A stretch of 64,000 nt of DNA, taken from positions 1 to 64,000 of the forward strand of contig JAFSUI010000001.1 of NCBI GenBank assembly GCA_017445315.1, written 5' to 3'. The position numbers were made by a program, and so were the translations under genes. Positions 7,772-16,082 of the stretch are shown here, one piece after another. The notes beneath the pieces were generated by a model that saw only the letters and a program-made list of their open reading frames with translations, was not told the origin of the DNA and made no database searches. This DNA comes from Bacillota bacterium (GTDB lineage Bacteria > Bacillota > Clostridia > Peptostreptococcales > Anaerovoracaceae). Each line of letters opens with the position of its first letter. The first letter of the stretch is position 1.

Positions 7772-8722
7772 TTAATATATTTCAATCTCTTCCTGCTCGC
7801 TTGACTCCAGAATCTCTTTATGCTCTTCTATTTGTTTTTTCAATTTAGAAAAATCAATTTTGCACTTTCCATCCCAGACAGCCACAGGGATTTTATCATC
7901 AAATGTGTAGATAGTAATTATGTCACTGTTATTATCTTCTTTGTCCGTATAATCATACACTATCACTGTTTCTTTTTCCGGATCGATAATCCAATACTCT
8001 CGGACACCCGACGCTACGTATTTTTGCTGCTTGATTCCCTGGTCCCTTCTTTTGGTTGACGGCGACAGCACCTCTGCAACAAAAACCGGCACATTGCTCG
8101 AGCGCTTCTTTTTATTGTCCGCACTTCTCTTGCATTTGATAAGTACGTCCGGCTGCACAACGGTTTTGTTGTCGGACCCGAGCTTAACATCATATGGTGA
8201 AATGATAGGGAGACATGGCCCCGGGTGTTTGTCTCTAAATGTTGAAAGTGTATGATACAAAAATCCACTTATGTGCTGATGAACTCCTGTTGGTGCTACA
8301 AGATCATAAATCACGCCATCAATTAACTCATACCTCTCGCCGTTCTCGTCGGGAAGAGCCATATAGTCGTCAACTGTGTATTCACCTTGTCTCTTGAGCG
8401 GAACAAATATATGCGCTTTTTCATGGAAGGCAAACTCTTCGTCACTCGCAAACGCGTTCATATTATATTTGCTTCCGGCGCCGCGACCTGCCCTGCTACC
8501 GGTGCCGTCAACAGCTCCTCCGGTGTGGCTTGTCGCAAGATAGTCGTTGTACAATTTGTTCAATCCCTCTTCGAGAGCAATCAATGTCTGATATCTCGGC
8601 GACTCCGTCTCGCCCGAGAAAACCTTCTGAACCGTCCCGATTGGAACCCCTGACGCCTCCGCCAGCTTCTTGTTGGAAATGCCTAGAGCATTCTTCTTTG
8701 CCTTTAGTTCTTTGACGTTCAT
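7772..8722 (-). CDS. XRE helix-turn-helix fused to Uma2-family (DUF820) nuclease domain
   Basis: About 316 residues. Residues 1-55 form an XRE-type helix-turn-helix (NKKLAEASGVPIGTVQKVFSG). Residues 105-300 form a Uma2/DUF820 domain: DDYMALPDENGERYELIDG at its start, a VVQPDVLI strand, and VAEVLSPSTKRRDQGIKQQ, which supplies the PD-(D/E)XK-type acidic and lysine residues, then YWIIDPE. A glycine-rich linker joins the two. I start at the ATG seven bases after GGAGG; the TTG six bases upstream is too close to the ribosome binding site. Uma2 proteins are restriction-like and abundant in cyanobacteria; their physiology is not settled. The fusion could bind and cut specific DNA or act as a repressor, but this is inference. 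Confidence 0.85.
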   Translation of the reverse strand: MNVKELKAKKNALGISNKKLAEASGVPIGTVQKVFSGETESPRYQTLIALEEGLNKLYNDYLATSHTGGAVDGTGSRAGRGAGSKYNMNAFASDEEFAFHEKAHIFVPLKRQGEYTVDDYMALPDENGERYELIDGVIYDLVAPTGVHQHISGFLYHTLSTFRDKHPGPCLPIISPYDVKLGSDNKTVVQPDVLIKCKRSADNKKKRSSNVPVFVAEVLSPSTKRRDQGIKQQKYVASGVREYWIIDPEKETVIVYDYTDKEDNNSDIITIYTFDDKIPVAVWDGKCKIDFSKLKKQIEEHKEILESSEQEEIEIY

Positions 8723-8894
8723 AGCCAAGCCTCCTCGATATTATTATACCATATCAAAACCGTTTTGCAACCGAAAACGGAGTTTCCTCGTTTTTCTCTG
8801 AAGATACACATTGGTAAATTCGCCCATGAAGCATCGCCCTTTCTGATTCCGGTAAATACTTCAACATTCTTCAACAATATGGTATTATGTACTT

Positions 8895-9046
8895 GCCACA
8901 CAAACTAATACCTAAGCCTATACGGAGGCATTTTACACTCGGTAAAAATGCAACTCTAACTTTGTTTCCGTGTAGGTAATAAGGGTTTGTGTGGCGCAAA
9001 CGGAGCTCTGCATTTTTCGTGCACGGCTTCGGCTGTGCACTTTTTT
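8895..9046 (+). promoter_or_regulatory. Unassigned structured leader RNA with terminator (candidate riboswitch or attenuator)
   Basis: The segment folds into nested stems: P1 GCCACACAAAC (8895-8905) with GTTTGTGTGGC (8985-8995), eleven perfect pairs; P2 CCTATACGGA (8917-8926) with TCCGTGTAGG (8967-8976), ten pairs with one wobble; and P3 GCATTTTAC with GTAAAAATGC. The P1/P2 internal loop has near-symmetrical TAATACC and GGTAATA sides. A terminator follows, and then the lipoprotein start at 9072. This is the layout of a transcription-controlling leader. I do not match it to any riboswitch class I know. Confidence 0.6.
9019..9046 (+). terminator. Terminator in the lipoprotein leader
   Basis: GTGCACGGC and GCTGTGCAC pair around a TTCG-type loop and are followed by six T residues, 26 bases before the lipoprotein start codon. 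It is best explained as the conditional terminator of the structured leader. Confidence 0.85.
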
Positions 9047-9071
9047 ATTTGTACCGAAAGGACGGTGTAAT

Positions 9072-9914
9072 GTGAATAAGAAGTTTAGTGTTTTGCTATT
9101 AATCTGTCTGATTACGTTATTGCTGGTAGGTTGTGGTACTAAGCTAAATACCCCACCAAGTGAGACGAATCCACCGGCTACAGAACCAGAGGTCGAACAG
9201 GTTGAAGATCCGGAACCGGTTGAAGAACCGGATCCAGTCGAGGAACCGGAACCCGTTGAGGTGTCGGATCCGTTGGAACCGCTTTTAATAAGCGAAAGTG
9301 ATGCTAGAACTGCTGGCGGAGCGTATCTTTTGAGAGGGGAGAAGTTGTATACGCTGAATCACGTTAATGGCGCAAAAGGTCGTTGGTATGTATTATACCG
9401 GCCCTATTCTATTGACGGCTCGGACGCATTAATGTCTTTAGAAGAATTATGTGTCCCGGTTTATACTGTTGGCGATAAGATTCTAATGTACTCTAGTAGT
9501 GGAGATTTGCCAAAACTTAATTTACACGAAATGAATTTCCACGGCTATACTATACCAGTCGTGGAAGAATCGGCTAATTATAAAATATTCGAACCTGGCG
9601 GAAAAAGTACACCGTTACGCAAAGACAAAATTAATAATTTTTCTGTAACTGATTCAAACGGTCAAGCTATAGAAGATATTTCGTCGCTAACATACGGCGA
9701 GGTGTATACCGTTTCATGGTATGAAGGAACCCAATATTGCGAGGTAAATTTAGTGGCTAACTGCGGAAATTATATCATGTTAGATGACTATAATTATTTA
9801 ACGATAGAAGGAACCTTGACTAAAGAGGGTTATATGGAGTTTGATATTTCAAATGTAGCTCCCGGGTTATACGCTGTCCCGACATCTGGTGGTGGGTTGA
9901 TAATAATCGAGTAG
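9072..9914 (+). CDS. Lipoprotein of unknown function
   Basis: About 280 residues. The start is a GTG with AAAGGA ten bases upstream, giving a classical lipoprotein signal (VNKKFSVLLLICLITLLLVGC) with the lipid-modified cysteine near residue 21. A Pro/Glu/Val-rich spacer follows (repeated PEPVEE and DPVEE units, residues 33-65), then a globular domain with alternating beta-strand-like segments and no recognised family. No catalytic motif is evident. Codons are more AT-rich than in the neighbouring minus-strand genes, which hints at a different history. Expression is probably governed by the structured leader and terminator directly upstream. Two intrinsic terminators follow, so it seems to be transcribed alone. 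Confidence 0.8.
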   Translation: MNKKFSVLLLICLITLLLVGCGTKLNTPPSETNPPATEPEVEQVEDPEPVEEPDPVEEPEPVEVSDPLEPLLISESDARTAGGAYLLRGEKLYTLNHVNGAKGRWYVLYRPYSIDGSDALMSLEELCVPVYTVGDKILMYSSSGDLPKLNLHEMNFHGYTIPVVEESANYKIFEPGGKSTPLRKDKINNFSVTDSNGQAIEDISSLTYGEVYTVSWYEGTQYCEVNLVANCGNYIMLDDYNYLTIEGTLTKEGYMEFDISNVAPGLYAVPTSGGGLIIIE

Positions 9915-9923
9915 TTAAGAATT

Positions 9924-9948
9924 AAAGCGTCGAGTTTTCGGCGCTTTT
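9924..9948 (+). terminator. Intrinsic terminator after the lipoprotein
   Basis: AAAGCGTCGA and TCGGCGCTTT pair around a short loop and end in a T run, ten bases after the stop codon. Confidence 0.75.
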
Positions 9949-9962
9949 GGATATGCACACCT

Positions 9963-9991
9963 AACTCCAGCAGGCTTTTGTCGGAGTTTTT
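9963..9991 (+). terminator. Second intrinsic terminator
   Basis: AACTCC and GGAGTT form a stem followed by a T run, 15 bases after the first terminator. The rest of 9992-10320 shows no gene I can support; an open frame across it has no family features. Confidence 0.6.
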
Positions 9992-10324
9992 GAATTGTAT
10001 CCAAAATCCCCTTTTCAGCTATATTGACTTCCCCATACAAGCACGTGAAGATATTTTTGCACTCATAAAACGAGGACTGTTATCTGCAGTCCTTCCGCTT
10101 ACTTGCAAACTAATCATGATTGATGTAATATACTCCATAGAAGGCTTCTACGTTTCGGACGTTTGCTGGGGGCACTACGGTGCATCTGTCAGCTTTAGCC
10201 TTTTTTTATTTTCTATCATTATCCCCCCCAGCCTTTCTTTGCCTTCCGTTGTCTTCCTTTGCCTTCCTTTCTGTTCCTTGCTAATACGCACGCAAACTCC
10301 CCTTATCGCGCTTGAATATCACCC

Positions 10325-10372
10325 TTGACATCCTTTTACTACAATTGTAGAATAATATTACTACAAATGTAG
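10325..10372 (+). promoter_or_regulatory. blaI promoter with two BlaI-type operators
   Basis: TTGACA (10325-10330) and TAGAAT (10348-10353) are separated by exactly 17 bases. ACTACAATTGTAG (10338-10350) overlaps the spacer and the -10, and ACTACAAATGTAG (10360-10372) covers the start of transcription. Both match the dyad bound by BlaI/MecI repressors (TACTACA-TGTAGTA). The dyads are 22 bases apart, about two helical turns. The arrangement predicts autorepression of blaI-blaR1. Confidence 0.92.
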
Positions 10373-10387
10373 AAAAAGGAGCCTACT

Positions 10388-10762
10388 ATGAAGAAAAACT
10401 ATTCACTGCCCGATGGCGAGCTCGAGGTTATGCAGATAATATGGCAATGCGAGCCACCGGTTTCGCGGAGCACTATAGAGAGCATGCTAAATGCCGAGAA
10501 GAATCTCGCGCCGAGCACGATTCTCACTTTTCTTTCGCGCCTCTGCGACAAAGGTTTTCTCAAGGTGGAGCATCAAGGCCGCACCAACTTATACACGCCG
10601 CTTGTTTCCCAGAAGGATTATCTTGCGGAAGAGAGTCGTCGCATGCTGGATAAGCTCTACGGCGGATCACTATCCGCTTTTGCGGTTGCGCTCTCCGACA
10701 GCGGAATTAGCAAAGACGATCTTGACGAACTCCGCGCTATGCTCGAGGAGGACAAATTATGA
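10388..10762 (+). CDS. blaI: BlaI/MecI/CopY-family repressor
   Basis: A 124-residue winged-helix repressor of full family length. The DNA-binding half contains LPDGELEVMQIIWQ, typical of the family, followed by the recognition region APSTILTFLSRLCDKGFLK. The C-terminal part (about residues 75-124) is the dimerisation region that would be cleaved or released when the partner senses a signal. It starts at an ATG with AAAGGAGCC upstream and overlaps blaR1 by four bases (ATGA), which indicates translational coupling. The two operators in its own promoter show autoregulation. No beta-lactamase gene lies nearby, so the regulon is probably elsewhere or concerns cell-wall or metal stress. Confidence 0.93.
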   Translation: MKKNYSLPDGELEVMQIIWQCEPPVSRSTIESMLNAEKNLAPSTILTFLSRLCDKGFLKVEHQGRTNLYTPLVSQKDYLAEESRRMLDKLYGGSLSAFAVALSDSGISKDDLDELRAMLEEDKL

Positions 10763-12243
10763 TTGGCGAATATTTCTCTCGGATTCAGGTCGCATGGGGA
10801 CTCCTCCTTGCAGCTGTCCTTTGGGTTTCCTTTAGGAGCGCTTGGCGCTGGGAACACGGAAAGGATCCGGATCGCATTATTTCTGAAAAGAATGGTCGCG
10901 AGACTTATGTTTTACTTCCTGCCACGACGATCTTCTGGCTGCTCCTTTGTATTGTTTTTCTGGCTATAGTTGTTCGGGGCTTTAAGGACGGAATTCTTCT
11001 TGCAGCAATGTTTGCAGGAGACATAATGATTCTCCTCTGCATTTACTTTGTTCTGCTCTTAATAGCGCTTCCCTTTCTTCGCAAAATTATCAGCGCGCGC
11101 GCATGTGCTATCCTTTGGGTGATACCTGCGCTCCTGAGCTGGCAGATGCATATTCTCATCACTGCAATGCCGGCGCCGCTAAAGACGATATATATTCCCC
11201 GAGGGAGCCTCCCATATATCGGCATTGTTTGGGCGGTCGGGTTCTTGGTTGTGGGCGGATACTATCTCATATCGCACCTCTCTTTTCGTAAGTGGGTGAA
11301 GGAAAACACCAAAGAAGAATCCTCCGAGGAAACGCTCTCGCTCCTAAACAGAATTAAGGAACAAATGATTTATAGACGTCCCGTAAAACTTCTCCGTGGC
11401 GATGTGACGTCGCCCTTTTCCATGGGACAAACAAAATGGAGCCGTTCGATGGTTCTTCCCGATCGCGCTTATACCACGGATGAGTTAGAGATGATTTTCT
11501 CGCACGAGCTTCATCATCTGCAGCGAGGCGATGTAGATACAAAAGTTTTTCTCTGCCTCTGCAACGCACTTTGCTGGTTCAATCCGCTCGTTTGGATTGC
11601 AACAAAGAAAGCTGCTGAAGATCTGGAAAGAAGCTGCGATGAAATCGTAACCGAATCCATGAACGATGACGAAAGAAAATCGTATGTCAATCTGCTCTTG
11701 GAATCTGCGGGACCGACGAGAGGCTGCACGACCTGTCTTTCCGCTGCTGCCGCAACACTTCGCTATCGCCTGACTAGCGTGCTGAATCAAAAGAAACGCT
11801 TCCTCGGAACTGCGTTTCTTGCCGCTGCGATTTTCTTATGCGTTTTGGGTTTTGGAAGAATTTCCTTTAGTGATATGCGCGGGAACTTTACCGAACTCAT
11901 ACTTCCCGAAAACGCAGAAATAGATCGTATCTTTGATGACACCAATTATGCATTAATCAGCGAATGCGAATGGGATGATGAGGCCCTCCGCGGTTTGCTC
12001 TCCGACCTAGAGGTTGACCACATCGCAGGACTACGAAACCAGCATAACTGGGGCGGAAAACAAATTTCCTTTGTTCTTAAGGATGGAAGAAATGTCAGTA
12101 TCCAAAATCGCGGCTATATATTTGTTGAGGCCTATTACTCCGATGAGTCCGAGCTCAACAGTATGGACATGCCCCTCGGTTGCTTTGTTATAACGAGTGA
12201 CTTTGACTGGGATTCACTTATAGAATGCTTCGGAGTAGAATAA
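10759..12243 (+). CDS. blaR1: BlaR1/MecR1-type M56 sensor metallopeptidase
   Basis: A 494-residue membrane protein. About five hydrophobic segments lie in residues 1-180 and one more near residue 350 (AFLAAAIFLCVLGFG). The cytoplasmic zinc-peptidase site is IFSHELHHLQRGD (HExxH) with the supporting acidic region EDLERSCDEIVTE. In classical BlaR1 the last membrane segment is followed by a penicillin-binding sensor of about 250 residues. Here the extracellular tail is only about 120 residues and has no SxxK-type serine motif, so the sensed ligand is probably not a beta-lactam acylation event. It overlaps blaI by four bases and is followed by a terminator. Confidence 0.88.
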   Translation: MIGEYFSRIQVAWGLLLAAVLWVSFRSAWRWEHGKDPDRIISEKNGRETYVLLPATTIFWLLLCIVFLAIVVRGFKDGILLAAMFAGDIMILLCIYFVLLLIALPFLRKIISARACAILWVIPALLSWQMHILITAMPAPLKTIYIPRGSLPYIGIVWAVGFLVVGGYYLISHLSFRKWVKENTKEESSEETLSLLNRIKEQMIYRRPVKLLRGDVTSPFSMGQTKWSRSMVLPDRAYTTDELEMIFSHELHHLQRGDVDTKVFLCLCNALCWFNPLVWIATKKAAEDLERSCDEIVTESMNDDERKSYVNLLLESAGPTRGCTTCLSAAAATLRYRLTSVLNQKKRFLGTAFLAAAIFLCVLGFGRISFSDMRGNFTELILPENAEIDRIFDDTNYALISECEWDDEALRGLLSDLEVDHIAGLRNQHNWGGKQISFVLKDGRNVSIQNRGYIFVEAYYSDESELNSMDMPLGCFVITSDFDWDSLIECFGVE

Positions 12244-12280
12244 GAGGTCGCTACTTATTGCAACCTCTTTCTTCTTTTTA
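12242..12280 (+). terminator. Intrinsic terminator after blaR1
   Basis: AAGAGGT and ACCTCTT pair around a loop of 14 bases and are followed by a T-rich tract, immediately after the blaR1 stop codon. Confidence 0.7.
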
Positions 12281-12340
12281 CGATATCAAATACCTTGCTG
12301 CATCGTACAGTTAAGGATACGGATGGTATCGCAACCGCCG

Positions 12341-14641
12341 TTAGTTTTTATTTCTGTTGTAATTAATCAGGCAGCCGGCCTTTACGATCTCACGCTCTTC
12401 CTTTGTCATGTCCTGAATGAAGAGTTCGATTTCTGTGGCCTTGCCATCTTTCAAAACATAAGCTTTGATATTCTTTAAGTCGCCGTCCAATGCATTGCGG
12501 ACATTCGGTACGTAAATATAATCATCTACTTCAAATGTATCCGGTTTTCCGTTTAGGTGGAACGGCAGCATGCCCCAGTTCATGCAGTTGGAGCGATAGC
12601 GCTTTGTGGCATATTCTTGCGTGATGTTTGCAAGTCCGCCGAGTACGCGCTGGCAGCTGGCTGCTTGTTCACGCGCGCTTCCGTCACCGGGCTTGTTGGC
12701 ATAGAGAACAGAACCGATTTCTATCTTGCCGAGATCTGTTTCTTCTTGCCCCGGGATCGTCTTTATTATTTCAAACGCCTTTGCGAGTTCGGGGTCCTTT
12801 CCCGCCGGATCGTTTCCTGCGAGACGATCTTCTTCTATGCTCTTAACGATCTTTGCGCGTCCAACGTATTCCGGATCTCTTCTTGAGAGTGCAAACTCTG
12901 CAAGGCCGAGAGGATTGGAACGGTAGGAACTTGTTTCTCCCGAAGGAATAAGTTCATCCGTGGTTGTAACGTCATCCAAAATCTTGGATGCAACGCGAAG
13001 AAGAATATTGTCTGCGAGTTCTTCCATCTCCGGCCAATCTTTGATGTTAGGACCAAAGCGAAGTTCTTGCGCAGGATCAGCCTTTCCGTAACCCTGATAT
13101 ACACGTGACTCATAGGAGCGTGGATCAAAGTTATATTCAGGAATATTTCCGAAGCACTCTGCCATTTCTTCTGCGCTCGTTAGGATTCCTCCGTTTGCAG
13201 CGGTTGCTGCAATTGAGCGAGCATCCATAAGTGCTACAGCGCTCATCTGTCCGCTACCCGGTTTGGAACCTTCGCGGTTCGGGAAGTTACGCGTATTGTG
13301 GCGGATTGAAAGTGCGTTGTTTGCCGGAGTATCTCCTGCGCCGAAGCATGGTCCGCAGAATGCAGTTCTTACAATAGCGCCCGCTTCCATGAGGTCGGAG
13401 AGCAGACCTTTTTTATTAAGGTCAAGAAGTACCGGCTGCGACGACGGATAAACCGAAAGATAAAAATCTCCGTTTCCGCAGCTTCTGCCCTTAAGTGCAT
13501 GCGCAGCTTCAACTACGTTGGTATAGCTTCCGCCTGAGCAGCCTCCGATTACGCCCTGCTGTACGCGAAGCTTTCCATTTTCTATTTTGTCAAGAAGCGT
13601 AAACGCCGCACGGTCTCCCGCAATGCGCGCAGCTTCTTTTTCTGTTTCTCTCAGGATGTCCTCTAGGTTCTCATAGAGTTCATCGATTGTGTATCCGTTG
13701 GACGGATGGAAAGGAAGTGCAATCATCGGTTTCACTTCAGAAAGATCAACCTCTACGCACCCGTCGTACCAAGCAATGTCTGCCGGTTTTAATTCTTTAT
13801 AATCATCGGCTCTTCCGTGCATTGCGAGGAACGACTTTGTGTCCTCGTCTGTTGACCATACGGATGATAGACAAGTTGTTTCCGTAGTCATTACATCCAC
13901 AGCATTTCTATAATCGGTCTGCATAGATGAAACGCCAGGGCCGACAAATTCCATAACCTTATTCTTTACATATACGTTTTTAAATACCGCACGGATAATT
14001 GCAAGTGCAATATCCTGAGGTCCTACGAACGGAGCGGGTTTGCCCTTAAGATAAATGGCAACAACATCAGGATATGCCACATCATAAGTGTCTTCCAAGA
14101 GCTGTTTAACGAGCTCTCCGCCACCCTCTCCTATAGCCATGGTTCCGAGTGCTCCATAACGCGTGTGCGAGTCACTTCCAAGAATCATGCGTCCGCAGCC
14201 TGCGAACATTTCTCTCATGTATTGATGAAGTACCGCGATATGTGGCGGTACAAATATCCCACCGTATTTCTTTGCTGCAGAAAGTCCAAATAGATGATCG
14301 TCATCGTTTATCGTTCCACCGACTGCACAAAGTGAATTGTGGCAACCCGTCAGAACATATGGCAAAGGAAAACGTTCCATGCCGGACGCGCGTGCTGTCT
14401 GCACGATACCGACATAAGTGATGTCGTGAGATGTCATGGCATCAAATTTTATTTTTAGATGCGCCATATCTCCCGACGTATTGTGCGAGGAAAGAATCCC
14501 GTAGGCTATTGTGCCTTTCTTTGCTTCCTCGATTGTTGCGTCTTGACCGCGGGCAGCTTTTACGCCTGCTATATCTGTTCCTTCAAACAGCTCTGTGCCC
14601 TTTACCAAGAACACACCGCCGTCATGCAATTTGACTGCCAT
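12341..14641 (-). CDS. Aconitase-family hydratase (YbhJ-like)
   Basis: A 766-residue member of the aconitase superfamily, closest in my judgement to the YbhJ-like putative hydratases rather than AcnA or AcnB. Visible motifs are [20 protein letters not shown] in the substrate-binding region, and cluster ligands in [10 protein letters not shown] and [11 protein letters not shown], giving three cysteines for a 4Fe-4S cluster. The swivel domain at the C-terminus includes [18 protein letters not shown]. The substrate cannot be read from sequence; aconitase activity on citrate is only one possibility. It is downstream of trxB on the same strand with a gap of about 115 bases, and apparently not in an operon with other tricarboxylic-acid genes. 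The start is the ATG after AAAGGAG. Confidence 0.85.
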   Translation of the reverse strand: MAVKLHDGGVFLVKGTELFEGTDIAGVKAARGQDATIEEAKKGTIAYGILSSHNTSGDMAHLKIKFDAMTSHDITYVGIVQTARASGMERFPLPYVLTGCHNSLCAVGGTINDDDHLFGLSAAKKYGGIFVPPHIAVLHQYMREMFAGCGRMILGSDSHTRYGALGTMAIGEGGGELVKQLLEDTYDVAYPDVVAIYLKGKPAPFVGPQDIALAIIRAVFKNVYVKNKVMEFVGPGVSSMQTDYRNAVDVMTTETTCLSSVWSTDEDTKSFLAMHGRADDYKELKPADIAWYDGCVEVDLSEVKPMIALPFHPSNGYTIDELYENLEDILRETEKEAARIAGDRAAFTLLDKIENGKLRVQQGVIGGCSGGSYTNVVEAAHALKGRSCGNGDFYLSVYPSSQPVLLDLNKKGLLSDLMEAGAIVRTAFCGPCFGAGDTPANNALSIRHNTRNFPNREGSKPGSGQMSAVALMDARSIAATAANGGILTSAEEMAECFGNIPEYNFDPRSYESRVYQGYGKADPAQELRFGPNIKDWPEMEELADNILLRVASKILDDVTTTDELIPSGETSSYRSNPLGLAEFALSRRDPEYVGRAKIVKSIEEDRLAGNDPAGKDPELAKAFEIIKTIPGQEETDLGKIEIGSVLYANKPGDGSAREQAASCQRVLGGLANITQEYATKRYRSNCMNWGMLPFHLNGKPDTFEVDDYIYVPNVRNALDGDLKNIKAYVLKDGKATEIELFIQDMTKEEREIVKAGCLINYNRNKN

Positions 14642-14755
14642 TCTAAACTCCTTTCATCAATATACTGATAATCAAAGGATAAAAAGCAACGACGCTTATC
14701 ATTCGCACCATATGCATTCCCGCAACCTTTAGCGTGTCGGCACCGTACTCTTTAC

Positions 14756-15775
14756 CTACAGCCCATTTATATATCTGCAGGCTGCGAGCGCGGCGACTGC
14801 GCCGTCGGCAGCGGCTGTTGTAACCTGGCGGACAAATTTGCTTCTGCAGTCTCCTGCAACAAAGAGTCCCGGCGTCTTTGTTACGCAGTACTCGTTTGTA
14901 TCAAAATAGCCGTACTCGTTTAAGTTCTCTAGATCTTTAAATGCATCGTTTTCCGGGATGAGTCCAATCGCAACAAAGAGTCCATCGCAGCTTATCGTTT
15001 CCTTTGTTCCGACAGCGGAATCGCGAGCTGCCTCGCCTGCTCCTGCCGGTGCATCGGTTCCCATTCCGCCGACGGTTCCGGCTGCGCTTGTATGTTCTAT
15101 CTCAACCGCCTTGAGCGTTGGTTCTTCTTCAGGTCCCTCGGTCAAAAGACCTGTAATTTTAACTCCGGTATATGTCTTTACGTTTGGCTTGGAGAAGAGT
15201 ACTTCTTGGAGTTTTTCTTCTCCCGTGAAGAAGTCCATGTCCTGAAGCATTACAACTTCTGTGCATTTTTCTGCGAGAAGAATTGCTTCCTGGAGAGCAG
15301 AGTTTCCGCCGCCCGCTACGCAGACTTTTTTGCCGCTGTAGAAGTCGCCGTCGCAAACCGCGCAGAAGGATATACCTTCTCCCACGAGCGCATCTTCTCC
15401 CGGAAGTCCAAGCATTCTATGCTTAACACCGGTTGCGATTATAACGGTGCGACCTTCGTAAGAATTTCCCTCTTCAGTTGTAACAGTAAATCCGGGACCA
15501 ACAGAATCTATAACCGAAGTTCCTACCTTTACGTCAACAACGTTTTCTATTTCTATCTCAGCGCCCTGGTGAAGAATTTGCTCAAGCATCTGATCCGCAA
15601 ATTCATTTCCCGAAAGAGAAACAAAGCCAGGGATATTCTCAACTTTTGGTGAATGTGTTATCTGTCCACCAAAGCCCGTCTTCTCTATAACAAGCGCACT
15701 CTTACCGTTTCTTACTGCATAGAGCGCTGCAGTCATTCCGGCGGGGCCTCCGCCAACAACAATTACATCGTACAT
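14756..15775 (-). CDS. trxB: Thioredoxin reductase
   Basis: A 339-residue FAD-dependent thioredoxin reductase. It has the FAD motif VVGGGPAGMTAALYA, the redox disulfide CAVC (FCAVCDGDFY) near residue 137, the second nucleotide-binding motif VAGGGNSALQEA and the terminal FVAGDCRSKFVRQVTTAAADG. The HRRxxxR that normally selects NADPH phosphate is replaced by MLQDMDFFTGEEK, so the electron donor may be NADH or something else. An insert of about 30 residues, rich in Gly, Ala and Thr, lies between ALKAVEIEHT and ISCDGLFVAIG. It follows nrdD on the same strand, separated by a palindromic repeat element, and may reduce the redoxin fused to NrdD. The ATG follows AAAGGAG. Confidence 0.93.
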   Translation of the reverse strand: MYDVIVVGGGPAGMTAALYAVRNGKSALVIEKTGFGGQITHSPKVENIPGFVSLSGNEFADQMLEQILHQGAEIEIENVVDVKVGTSVIDSVGPGFTVTTEEGNSYEGRTVIIATGVKHRMLGLPGEDALVGEGISFCAVCDGDFYSGKKVCVAGGGNSALQEAILLAEKCTEVVMLQDMDFFTGEEKLQEVLFSKPNVKTYTGVKITGLLTEGPEEEPTLKAVEIEHTSAAGTVGGMGTDAPAGAGEAARDSAVGTKETISCDGLFVAIGLIPENDAFKDLENLNEYGYFDTNEYCVTKTPGLFVAGDCRSKFVRQVTTAAADGAVAALAACRYINGL

Positions 15776-15789
15776 TTTCTTCTCCTTTT

Positions 15790-16070
15790 ACAATGGGGAC
15801 GGTTCTACTTGCAAATTTTGTCGCCAAAGACTTATACTTTTTTAGCTCTCGCAATCTGTAATCAAATCACTCAGCTCGGAAACTTTCGGAAGTGTGAATA
15901 ACTCGCCCTTACGGGCTCAAACAGATTCACACATCCAGCGAAAGTTAACCTCGCCTCGTGAATGATTACCACGATTGCTACGAATCGTAAAAAAGTATAA
16001 TCCCTCGGCTCCTATTTACAAGTAGAACCGTCCCCAGTGTTGAATATTTGCAAGTAGAACCGTCCCCATT
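15790..16070. repeat. Long palindromic element A with GGGGACGGTTCT ends
   Basis: An imperfect palindrome of about 280 bases fills the trxB-nrdD spacer. The outer ends are inverted copies of GGGGACGGTTCTACTTG (15793 and 16015-16036), with a further copy at 16045-16067. Inside, TTATACTTTTTTA pairs with its complement near 15990. The tip holds ACTTTCGG...CGAAAGT, then GTGTGAAT...ATTCACAC, then CCC TTAC GGG, flanked by ACTCG and CTCAAACA. The tip is homologous to that of 63586-63829 with paired changes. Confidence 0.85.
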
Positions 16071-16082
16071 GTTGATTTTGAT

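Noticed and set aside
9978..10328. 116-codon plus-strand frame before blaI
   Set aside because: It starts inside a terminator, has no ribosome binding site, and overlaps the blaI promoter; composition is not gene-like.
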